Assembly: GCA_016720835.1 (NCBI GenBank)
Contig: JADKJW010000031.1
Span: 186,001 to 250,000, forward strand
Length of the DNA: 64,000 nt
Direction of reading: 5' to 3'
Source of the DNA: Ignavibacteria bacterium
GTDB taxonomy: Bacteria; Bacteroidota; Ignavibacteria; SZUA-365
The notes beneath the pieces were generated by a model, which worked only from the letters and a program-made list of their open reading frames with translations, made no database searches and was not told the origin of the DNA. The position numbers and the translations under genes are program-made. The number at the start of each line of letters is the position of its first letter. The first letter of the stretch is position 1. Positions 55,692 through 63,059 of this stretch are shown piece after piece.

Positions 55692-55722
55692 TTGCTTTCG
55701 TGTGGCTTCAACCCTATTTTCC
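55692..55722 (+). promoter_or_regulatory. Promoter of the acyl-CoA ligase gene
   Basis: TTGCTT (55692-55697), 17 nt, then TATTTTCC (55715-55722), in the 233-nt divergent gap. The expected mRNA leader is about 40 nt, with GGGAGGGA before the ATG at 55770. Confidence 0.5.
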
Positions 55723-55769
55723 GCCTCCAGAACGTCCGAATTCATGGATATGTCCGGGAGGGACGAGCA

Positions 55770-57582
55770 ATGAGTCTTGCCGTGTCATTCTCAAACGTCG
55801 TCGAGATGTTCCACCATCTGGTGAAGAAGTATTCCGCGACAACGAAACCGTACCTCCTGCGCAAGCGCGACGGCGTGTATGTTCCGCTCACGCATCGGGA
55901 GGTTGCGGACATGGTGCTGGCCTTCAGCGCGGGACTCGCCGAGCTCGGCATCAAGCACGGGGATCGCATCGCCATCCTCGCCGAGAACCGGCCGGAATGG
56001 GTGGTAGCGGATTTCGGCATTCTGGCGATGCAATGCGTGGGCGTGCCGATCTTTCCCTCGCAGACCGCGAAGCAGGTGGAGTTCATCGTCGAGGACGCCG
56101 GCGCGGTCGCGATCGTGGTGTCCAACCAGTTCCAGCTCGCCAAGGCGATGAAGGTGAAGGACGCGGTGCGCGGCCTCAAGCACATCATTCTCATGAACGA
56201 GGCGCAGCCCGACACGCCTCCTTCGGTCATCAGCTTCGCCGCGTTCCTCGAACGCGGCCGGGCGTCGCGCCACCACGATCCCGATCTGTTGCGCAAAGCT
56301 TCCGACGCCATTCGCGGGCAGGATCTCTGCACCATCATCTACACCTCCGGGACCACGGGCAATCCCAAGGGCGTGATGCTGACGCACGCGAACTTCGTCT
56401 CCAACATCACCGCGGCGTCCCAGATCCTCCCGATCAACAGCGAGGACACGCTGCTCTCCTTCCTGCCGCTGTGCCACGTCTTCGAGCGCATGGCGGGATA
56501 TTACACGGTGTCCGCCTGCGGCTCCACCATCGCCTACGCGGAGAGCATCGAGACGGTCGCGGACAACATGATCGAAGTCAAGCCCACCATCGTGGTCGCG
56601 GTGCCGCGGCTCTTCGAGCGCATGTACACGCGCATCGCGCGGAGGGTGGAAAAGGACTCCGCGGGAAAGCGGAAAATTTTCTACTGGGCCGTCGCGGTCG
56701 GCCGGGCCTTCGTGGCCGCGCGCAAGCGGGGACGCGTCCCATTCGCGCTCAAGGCGAAGCACGGGCTCGCCGAGAAGCTGGTGTTCGCGAAGCTCAAGGA
56801 ACGGATGGGCGGGCGCATCCGCTTCTACGGTGTCCGGCGGCGCCGCGCTGCCGCGCGAATTGGGCGAGTTCTTCGAGGCCTTCGGTCTCATCATCATCGA
56901 GGGGTACGGACTCACGGAGAGTTCGCCGGTCATCGCGGCCAACCGGCTGGACGATTACCGCTTCGGGTCCGTCGGGAAGGCCCTGCCGGGCGTGGAGGTG
57001 CGCATCGCGGAGGACGGAGAAATCCTCACGCGGGGACCGCACGTGATGGCCGGCTACTACAACAACCGCAAGGCCACCGAGGAATCCATCGACAAGGAAG
57101 GCTGGCTGCACACGGGCGACATCGGCATGATCGACGAGTCGGGCATCCTGTACATCACCGACCGGAAGAAGCACCTCTTCGTGAGTTCGGGAGGCAAGAA
57201 CATCGCGCCGCAGCCCATCGAAAATCTCTTCGCGGGCCAGGAGTTCATCGACCAGTTCGTGCTCATCGGCGACAAGCGCATGTACCTCACCGCGCTCATC
57301 GTGCCCGACTACGATGTGCTCAGCAATTACGCCGACGAGCACAACATCCCCTACAAGGACAAGAAGGAACTCGCGCGGAATTCGGAGATCTACAAGATTC
57401 TGGAGCAGCGCATCCAGAACACGCAGAAGGACCTTTCGAATTTCGAGAAGGTCCGCCGCTTCACGCTCCTCGAGAATCCGCTCAGCATCGAAAACGGTGA
57501 AATGACGCCGACGCTGAAAATCAAGCGCAAGGCCGTGGAGGAGCGCTACAAGGATCTGATCGATTCCATGTATCAGACCTGA
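55770..57582 (+). pseudogene. Long-chain acyl-CoA synthetase, interrupted by one apparent frameshift
   Basis: The enzyme activates fatty acids with ATP and CoA. From ATG 55770 the first frame has an intact N-terminal domain with the P-loop TIIYTSGTTGNPKGVMLTH and FLPLCHVFERMAGYY, up to GGRIRFY at about 56828. The next frame continues at once with SGGAALPRELGEFFEAFG, EGYGLTESSP, the YRFGSVGKALPGVEV segment and HTGDIGMIDESG to the stop at 57582. Removing one G of the GG at 56829-56830 restores RFYVSGGA and a 603-residue FadD-type protein. The C-terminal part includes the catalytic lysine region (ENGEMTPTLKIKRK). All motifs are kept, so sequencing error or a recent mutation is likely. Confidence 0.88.
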
Positions 57583-57655
57583 GCGGGCGGGCGCGATCCG
57601 GCGTGTCACCGCGAGAGCGTGAGGATGTGAACCGGCGATGCGCAGATGGCGCGCT

Positions 57656-57686
57656 TTGTCGTTCAGGCGGTTTTTCCCTACATTTC
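57656..57686 (+). promoter_or_regulatory. Promoter of the nuo operon
   Basis: TTGTCG (57656-57661), 17 nt, then TACATTTC (57679-57686). A 6-bp inverted repeat, AGACAA at 57688-57693 and TTGTCT at 57697-57702, lies where transcription should start and could be an operator or a 5' hairpin. The nuoA ATG is at 57715. Confidence 0.55.
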
Positions 57687-57714
57687 AAGACAAGAATTGT
57701 CTGATGGCCCGCAC

Positions 57715-58071
57715 ATGATCGAATCGTACATACCCATCTTCCTCATCCTCGCCGTCGCCGTGGTGTTCGGCGTGGTCTCCGCGAACATGTCGTGGCTGCT
57801 GGGTCCGCAGCGGCCGAACAGGGCAAAAAATTCCACCTACGAGAGCGGCATGGAACCGGTGCGCACCGCGCACGACCGTTTTTCGGTGAAATACTACATG
57901 GTGGCGGTTCTCTTCATCCTCTTCGACATCGAAGTCGTGTTCATGTACCCGTGGGCGGTGCAGTACAGGAACCTCGGTCTCTACGGGTTCGTTGAGATGG
58001 TGGTGTTCATCGGCATTCTGCTGGTGGGCTTCGTGTACGTGATCAAGAAAGGAGCACTGCAATGGGATTAG
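57715..58071 (+). CDS. nuoA: NADH-quinone oxidoreductase subunit A
   Basis: NuoA is a small membrane subunit at the junction between the arms of complex I. I choose ATG 57715 (MIESYIPIFLILAVAV), giving 118 residues, the usual size; an in-frame start at 57646 precedes the promoter. Three hydrophobic segments are present, with the conserved loop YESGMEPV and the FDIEVVFMYPWAV helix. It overlaps nuoB by 10 nt. Confidence 0.95.
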   Translation: MIESYIPIFLILAVAVVFGVVSANMSWLLGPQRPNRAKNSTYESGMEPVRTAHDRFSVKYYMVAVLFILFDIEVVFMYPWAVQYRNLGLYGFVEMVVFIGILLVGFVYVIKKGALQWD

Positions 58072-58565
58072 AGAGCGCGCTCGGCGAGGGCTACCTCACC
58101 ACCACGATTGACGCGCTTGCCTCGTGGGCACGGAAGAATTCCCTCTGGCCGATGCCGATGGGCATTTCCTGCTGCGCCATCGAACTCATGTCCGTCGGCG
58201 ATCCCCGTCACGATATTTCGCGCTTCGGCATGGAAGTGATGCGGTTTTCGCCGCGGCAGTCCGACGTGATGATCGTCGCCGGCACGGTGACGTACAAGAT
58301 GGCGCAGGTGGTGCGCAAGATTTACGATCAGATGGCCGAGCCGCGCTGGGTCATCGCCATGGGCGCCTGCGCATCATCGGGCGGCATGTTCCGTTCCTAC
58401 TCCGTGGTGCAGGGCATCGACCAGTTCATCCCGGTGGACGTGTTCGTCGCGGGGTGCCCGCCGCGTCCGGACAACCTGCTGTTCGCGCTCATGGAACTGC
58501 AGAAGAAGATCGGGAACTCCAGCGTGCTCGAGTACCAGAACAAGAAGGATCCCGTCTCCGCCTGA
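58062..58565 (+). CDS. nuoB: NADH-quinone oxidoreductase subunit B
   Basis: NuoB holds the terminal 4Fe-4S cluster N2 that passes electrons to quinone. The 167-residue product has all four ligands: the adjacent Cys 37 and Cys 38 (GISCCAIE), Cys 103 (MGACASSGG) and Cys 132 (AGCPPRP). It starts inside the end of nuoA. The 117-nt spacer to nuoC is very C-rich, with no gene and no clear ribosome-binding site. Confidence 0.97.
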   Translation: MGLESALGEGYLTTTIDALASWARKNSLWPMPMGISCCAIELMSVGDPRHDISRFGMEVMRFSPRQSDVMIVAGTVTYKMAQVVRKIYDQMAEPRWVIAMGACASSGGMFRSYSVVQGIDQFIPVDVFVAGCPPRPDNLLFALMELQKKIGNSSVLEYQNKKDPVSA

Positions 58566-58682
58566 TCCCGGCGCAACGCATCAGCACACGACCCCACACG
58601 CACGCACCTGCGCGACGAGCGGCCCCGAGAGCGCCGCGACGGCGCGTCCCGCTCCCCCGCGCGGTGCCCATCCCCCCCACGC

Positions 58683-59174
58683 ATGAAACCGATCCTTGAA
58701 ACGCTCATTCTCGACGTGAAGACCGCCTTCGGCGACCGCATCCGCGGCGTCGAGGAATTCCGCGACGACGTGACGCTGCTCGTCGATGCCCAGGCGATCG
58801 TCGAGGTCGCCACGTTCCTGCGCGACAATCCGGTCTGCCCGTTCCCGTTGCTCGAGGACCTCTTCGCCATCGACCAGTACCGCCGCAGGGAGCGCTTCGA
58901 AGTCAAGTACCACTTCTTCTCGCTGCGCGAGAAGGTGCGCATCCACGTGAAGGTGGCGGTGGAGGAGAAGGACCCGGTCGTGCCGTCCGTCACCGGCGTG
59001 TTCGCGTCCGCGAACTTCGGCGAGCGCGAGGCGTTCGACATGATGGGCGTCGTGTTCTCCGGACATCCGGATCTGCGGCGCATGTACATGCCCGAGGATT
59101 TCCCGTACTTCCCGCTCCGCAAGGATTTCCCGCTTCTGGGCATCCCCGGCTCCATTCCGCTTCCGAAACGATAA
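58683..59174 (+). CDS. nuoC: NADH-quinone oxidoreductase subunit C
   Basis: NuoC is a peripheral-arm subunit next to NuoD. The 163-residue product is a separate NuoC (not a NuoCD fusion) with the signature region YHFFSLREKVRIHVKV, then FGEREAFDMMGVVFSGHPDLRR, PEDFPYFPLRKDFPL. The ATG at 58683 has no Shine-Dalgarno sequence, only a C-run in front. Confidence 0.95.
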   Translation: MKPILETLILDVKTAFGDRIRGVEEFRDDVTLLVDAQAIVEVATFLRDNPVCPFPLLEDLFAIDQYRRRERFEVKYHFFSLREKVRIHVKVAVEEKDPVVPSVTGVFASANFGEREAFDMMGVVFSGHPDLRRMYMPEDFPYFPLRKDFPLLGIPGSIPLPKR

Positions 59175-59181
59175 CACCGCC

Positions 59182-60477
59182 ATGAGCGTCAGCACCGATC
59201 TCGACATTCACGCGCCCATCGGCGTGGCCGATCTCCCGCCGAAGGAGAAGCGCTCGAAGATTCTCCAGTCGCTCCTCGACCAGGATCCGAACCTGTCCTT
59301 CGAGGATCCGCTCGAGAACGACATGATCCTGAACATGGGGCCGTCGCACCCCGCCACGCACGGCGTGCTGCGCTTGCTGCTGCGCCTCGACGGCGAGACC
59401 GTCATCGGCGCGGTGCCGGAACTCGGGTACCTGCACCGCGGCTACGAGAAGATGGCCGAGAACGAGTCCTACCACGAGTACATTCCGCACACCGACCGTC
59501 TCGACTACCTGCAGCCGATCCACAACAACGTCGCCTTCGTGCTCGCGGTCGAAAAGCTGCTCGGCATCGAGGCCCCGCCGCGCGCGCAGTACATCCGGAC
59601 CATGGTGTCGGAGCTGGCGCGCATCTCCTCGCATCTCGTCGGCGTCGGCGTGATGGCGATGGACGTCGGCGCGATGACGCTGCTGCTCTGGTGTTTCCGC
59701 GACCGCGAGGTGATCCACGACATCTTCGACCTCGTCGCGGGCGCGCGTTTCACGACCAGCTACACGCGCATCGGCGGCGTCGCGCAGGATGTGGACGACG
59801 CCTCCCTCGCCGCCATCCGCGCGTTCATCGACAGCCTGCCCCCGAAGATCGACGAGGCCGAGCGCCTGCTCAACCGCAACCGCATCTTCTTCGACCGCTG
59901 CCGCGGACTCGGGAAGATCAGCGCCGCCGAGGCGCTCTCCATCGGATTTACCGGCCCGAATCTCCGCGGGTCGGGCGTCCCGCTCGATCTGCGCCGCGAC
60001 ACGCCGTACCTCGTGTACGACCAGCTCGACTTCGAGGTGATCACCGAGACCGAGGGCGACGCCCTCGCGCGCTGGTACGTGCGCCTGCGCGAACTGCGCG
60101 AGAGCCTGAAGCTCGTGCGCCAGTGCATCGACCAGATGCCCGCCGGTCCCGTGAACGCGCACGAGCCGAAGAAGGTGCTGCCGCGCAAGGAGCGCGTCTA
60201 CACGCACATGGAGGAGCTGATCCACGATTTCATGATCGTCAATCAGGGCGTGAATCCGCCCCCGGGCGAGGTGTACCACGCCGTGGAATCCTCGAAGGGC
60301 CAGCTCGGCTTCCACATCGTGAGCAGGGGCGAGGGCCATCCGTGGAGAATGAAGATCCGCTCACCGTCATTCTACAACCTCGGCGCGCTGGCGCAGCTGG
60401 TCAAGGGCCATCTCCTGTCCGACATCGTCGCCGTCATCGGAAGCATCGACCCCGTCATGGGCGAGGCCGACAAGTAA
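59182..60477 (+). CDS. nuoD: NADH-quinone oxidoreductase subunit D
   Basis: NuoD forms most of the quinone-binding pocket. The 431-residue product has NMGPSHPATHGVLRLLL with the conserved histidine, the ELGYLHRGYEKMAEN segment, and the C-terminal RSPSFYNLGALAQLVKGHLLSDIVAVIGSIDPVMGEADK-type end (seen here in full). The first 45 residues are a polar leader. It starts 7 nt after nuoC. Confidence 0.96.
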   Translation: MSVSTDLDIHAPIGVADLPPKEKRSKILQSLLDQDPNLSFEDPLENDMILNMGPSHPATHGVLRLLLRLDGETVIGAVPELGYLHRGYEKMAENESYHEYIPHTDRLDYLQPIHNNVAFVLAVEKLLGIEAPPRAQYIRTMVSELARISSHLVGVGVMAMDVGAMTLLLWCFRDREVIHDIFDLVAGARFTTSYTRIGGVAQDVDDASLAAIRAFIDSLPPKIDEAERLLNRNRIFFDRCRGLGKISAAEALSIGFTGPNLRGSGVPLDLRRDTPYLVYDQLDFEVITETEGDALARWYVRLRELRESLKLVRQCIDQMPAGPVNAHEPKKVLPRKERVYTHMEELIHDFMIVNQGVNPPPGEVYHAVESSKGQLGFHIVSRGEGHPWRMKIRSPSFYNLGALAQLVKGHLLSDIVAVIGSIDPVMGEADK

Positions 60478-60492
60478 CACGCACGGAGCGCC

Positions 60493-60984
60493 ATGCTGAC
60501 CCAGGAAGAACTCGCGAAGATCGAAGAGATCCGCTCGCATTATCCCACCGGCCTCGCAGCCGTGATGGGCGTGCTGCACCTGTACCAGGACAAGTACGGT
60601 CACATCTCGCTGGACAGCGAGCACGAGATCGCCGCCATGCTCGGCATCCCGGTCGAGAACGTGCACGGCGTGGTGACCTTCTACGAGATGTACCAGGAGC
60701 ACAAACACGGCGAGCACGTGCTCTGGGTGTGCACCAATGTGTCCTGCCTGCTCTGCGGCTCCGACATGGTCCTCGACACCCTGAAGAAGCGCCTCGGCAT
60801 CGGTCTCGGCGAAACCACGCCCGACGGACTGTTCACCATTCACGAAGCCGAATGCCTCGGCTCCTGCGGTACCGCGCCGGTGATGTCGATCAACAAGCAG
60901 TACCGGGAGAATCTCACGCCGGAGAAGATAAACGCGGTGATCGATGAGCTGGCGGCCGGGGGAAGGTTGAAGGTTGAAGGTTGA
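60493..60984 (+). CDS. nuoE: NADH-quinone oxidoreductase subunit E
   Basis: NuoE carries the 2Fe-2S cluster N1a beside the NADH site. The 163-residue product has the four ligands Cys 80, Cys 85 (VCTNVSC), Cys 121 and Cys 125 (ECLGSC). The last six codons (RLKVEG) and the stop at 60982-60984 are read from a GGTTGAA heptamer repeat, so the C-terminus was probably altered by repeat expansion. nuoF follows after 28 nt. Confidence 0.95.
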   Translation: MLTQEELAKIEEIRSHYPTGLAAVMGVLHLYQDKYGHISLDSEHEIAAMLGIPVENVHGVVTFYEMYQEHKHGEHVLWVCTNVSCLLCGSDMVLDTLKKRLGIGLGETTPDGLFTIHEAECLGSCGTAPVMSINKQYRENLTPEKINAVIDELAAGGRLKVEG

Positions 60985-61006
60985 AATTGACAATTCGCAA
61001 TCCGAA
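60965..61006. repeat. Six heptamers spanning the nuoE stop codon
   Basis: Three perfect GGTTGAA units (60965-60985) are followed in phase by ATTGACA, ATTCGCA and ATCCGAA (60986-61006). The nuoE stop codon lies in the third unit, and the repeat fills almost the whole gap to the nuoF ATG, leaving no Shine-Dalgarno sequence there. Confidence 0.75.
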
Positions 61007-61012
61007 ATACTC

Positions 61013-62269
61013 ATGATGTACGAACCCGTCCTTTTGCCGAAGATTCCGAACCTCAATACCATCGAGGTGTACGAGGCGCATCGCGGCTATCAGCATGCGC
61101 GGAAGGCGTTCGCGCTGACGCCGGAGCAGATCATCGCCGAGGTGAAGTCGTCGGGCCTGCGCGGGCGCGGCGGCGCGGCGTTCCCGACGGGACTGAAGTG
61201 GTCGTTCATGCCGAAGCAGAGCGAGAAGCCGAAATACCTGTGCGTCAACGGCGACGAGAGCGAGCCCGGATCGTTCAAGGACAGGCAGATCTTCGAATTC
61301 AATCCGCACCTCATGATCGAGGGCATCCTGATCGCGGGCTACGCGATGGGCATCACGGCCGCGTACATCTACATCCGCGGCGAGTACGAGCACTGGGTGC
61401 GGATCGTGGAGCGCGCCGTCGCGGAGGCATACGAGAAGGGCTACGCCGGACCCCGCATGCGCGAGACCTTCGGCATCGACTACGCGATCGACATTCACGT
61501 GCATCGCGGCGCGGGCGCGTACATCTGCGGCGAGGAATCGTCGCTCATGAATTCGATCGAGGGCAAGCGCCCGTATCCGCGCGTCAAGCCGCCCTTCCCC
61601 GCGCAGGTGGGACTCTGGGGCTGCCCCACGACCATCAACAACGTCGAGACCATCGCGAACATCCCCGTCATCATGGAGCGCGGCGCGGCGTGGTTCTCCA
61701 AGATCGGCGCCGAGAAACATCCCGGTCCCATCCTCTACGGCATATCGGGCCACGTGAACAAACCCGGCGTGTACGAATTGCCGACCGGCATGCTGCTCAC
61801 CGAGTTGATCGAGGACGTCGCGGGCGGCGTGAAGAACGGCAAGCGCATCAAGATGGTCATCCCGGGCGGCAGCTCGATGCCCCCCCTCCGCGGCGACGAA
61901 CTGGACGGCGTGCGCATGGACGCCGAATCGCTCAAGGCCGCCGGCTCGGCCATCGGCACCGCGGGCATCATGGTGATGGACGAGGACACCGACCTCCTGC
62001 GCGTGCTCGCGCGCATCACGCACTTCTACTGGATCGAATCCTGCGGCCAGTGCACGCCCTGCCGCGAGGGCACGGGATGGATGCTCAAGGTGCTCAACCG
62101 CATGAAGGACGGGCAGGGCCGCCCCGAGGATCTCGACCTCCTCGTCAGCGTGGCCAACAACATCGAAGGCAACACCGTCTGCGCCCTCGGCGACGCCGCC
62201 GCGTGGCCGGTGAAGTTCACGATTCAGCGGTTCCGGAAGGAACTGGAGGCGGAAGTCGCGGGAAGATAG
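61013..62269 (+). CDS. nuoF: NADH-quinone oxidoreductase subunit F
   Basis: NuoF binds NADH and FMN and holds 4Fe-4S cluster N3. I start at ATG 61013, giving 418 residues; an in-frame TTG at 60974 lies in the heptamer repeat and would add 13. It shows GLRGRGGAAFPTGLKW and NGDESEPGSFKDR for FMN/NADH, YICGEESSLMNSIEG, and the N3 ligands Cys 344, 347, 350 (ESCGQCTPCREG) and Cys 390. No nuoG or membrane-arm gene follows; the nuo run ends here. Confidence 0.95.
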   Translation: MMYEPVLLPKIPNLNTIEVYEAHRGYQHARKAFALTPEQIIAEVKSSGLRGRGGAAFPTGLKWSFMPKQSEKPKYLCVNGDESEPGSFKDRQIFEFNPHLMIEGILIAGYAMGITAAYIYIRGEYEHWVRIVERAVAEAYEKGYAGPRMRETFGIDYAIDIHVHRGAGAYICGEESSLMNSIEGKRPYPRVKPPFPAQVGLWGCPTTINNVETIANIPVIMERGAAWFSKIGAEKHPGPILYGISGHVNKPGVYELPTGMLLTELIEDVAGGVKNGKRIKMVIPGGSSMPPLRGDELDGVRMDAESLKAAGSAIGTAGIMVMDEDTDLLRVLARITHFYWIESCGQCTPCREGTGWMLKVLNRMKDGQGRPEDLDLLVSVANNIEGNTVCALGDAAAWPVKFTIQRFRKELEAEVAGR

Positions 62270-62301
62270 GAAGAAAGGAGGGAGTGGGCCTGCTCACCGA
62301 A

Positions 62302-62344
62302 GTCCGCCGAAGTCCGCCGAAGCTCCGAAGGAGCGCAGGTGGAC
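62302..62344. repeat. REP-like hairpin with a partial tandem copy
   Basis: GTCCGCC (62312-62318) pairs with GGTGGAC (62338-62344), with one G-T pair, and GCTCC (62322-62326) pairs with GGAGC (62330-62334) around a GAA loop. A 3-nt internal loop lies on each side. The arm GTCCGCCGAA is preceded by a tandem copy at 62302-62311. It lies 33 nt after the nuoF stop and may also help end that transcript. Confidence 0.6.
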
Positions 62345-62352
62345 GCAGGTGA

Positions 62353-62373
62353 GGAGTAGGGAGTGGGGAGTAG
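62353..62373. repeat. Three G-rich heptamers after the REP-like hairpin
   Basis: GGAGTAG, GGAGTGG, GGAGTAG in direct succession, with weaker continuation to about 62390. The surrounding 209-nt gap between nuoF and the phosphatase gene otherwise holds only the REP-like hairpin and a promoter. Confidence 0.6.
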
Positions 62374-62413
62374 TGGAATAATGGAGTGGAAATTCCTTTA
62401 TCGTGCGTGTGAC

Positions 62414-62444
62414 TTGACAGCGCGCGCAGCGTGCCGTACCTTCG
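62414..62444 (+). promoter_or_regulatory. Promoter of the phosphatase gene
   Basis: A perfect TTGACA (62414-62419), 17 nt, then TACCTTCG (62437-62444), which matches TAnnTTTG at seven of eight positions. The phosphatase ATG lies 34 nt downstream with GAAGGATA before it. Confidence 0.65.
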
Positions 62445-62478
62445 AAGCGTCATTCCCAATCTTTGAAGGATACAGCGC

Positions 62479-62934
62479 ATGGAACTTTTCCAGATAGACG
62501 CAGGCGCGCGCCTGTTCATTTCTCCCGATATCGACGACTGGGCTCCGCTGGAGTCCGAAACGATCACGGTGATCTTCGACCTCGACGACAACCTCGACAT
62601 CGGCGTGCCGACCGTCCCCGGCGAGTTTCTTTACGTGTACTTTCCGTTCGAAGACCGGGAACTGCCCGACCTGGACCGGCTGCACGTCATCGCGCGCATG
62701 GGCGCGCATCTGGTCGAGGACGGCTACAAGGTGCTCTCCCATTGCGGCATGGGACACAACCGTTCCGCGCTGCTGGCCGGACTCATCCTGACCTACCTCG
62801 GACTCAGCGGCGAAGAAGCCGTGAACCTGATCCGCAGCCGCCGCCAGGGCGCGCTGTACAACAAGAACTATGCGAACTATCTGATCGGACTTCCATCGGC
62901 AAGAGAAGAGCGGATGGTGGGATTGGAATGGTAG
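62479..62934 (+). CDS. Dual-specificity/tyrosine phosphatase-like protein
   Basis: The 151-residue product has the CX5R signature at Cys 89 to Arg 95 (SHCGMGHNRSALL) and, about 30 residues before it, an FEDRELPDLD segment that could supply the general-acid aspartate (Asp 59). The N-terminus resembles the variable half of small cysteine phosphatases. It has no signal peptide. The substrate, protein or other, is unknown. It stands alone with its own promoter between nuoF and a secreted protein. Confidence 0.8.
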   Translation: MELFQIDAGARLFISPDIDDWAPLESETITVIFDLDDNLDIGVPTVPGEFLYVYFPFEDRELPDLDRLHVIARMGAHLVEDGYKVLSHCGMGHNRSALLAGLILTYLGLSGEEAVNLIRSRRQGALYNKNYANYLIGLPSAREERMVGLEW

Positions 62935-62952
62935 GGGGAGGGGATGGGTGCA

Positions 62953-63015
62953 GGTTGAAGGTTGAAGGGTGAAGGTGGCAGGTTGCAAGTGAAAAGTAGC
63001 AGGTGGAAAGTGGAA
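62953..63015. repeat. Nine consecutive degenerate heptamers
   Basis: Nine 7-nt units in perfect phase: GGTTGAA, GGTTGAA, GGGTGAA, GGTGGCA, GGTTGCA, AGTGAAA, AGTAGCA, GGTGGAA, AGTGGAA. It fills the gap between the phosphatase stop and the 3' end of the convergent secreted-protein gene. Confidence 0.75.
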
Positions 63016-63059
63016 GTGAGATGTTCTCCAACTGACATTTGCGACTGCCACCGAAGCGG

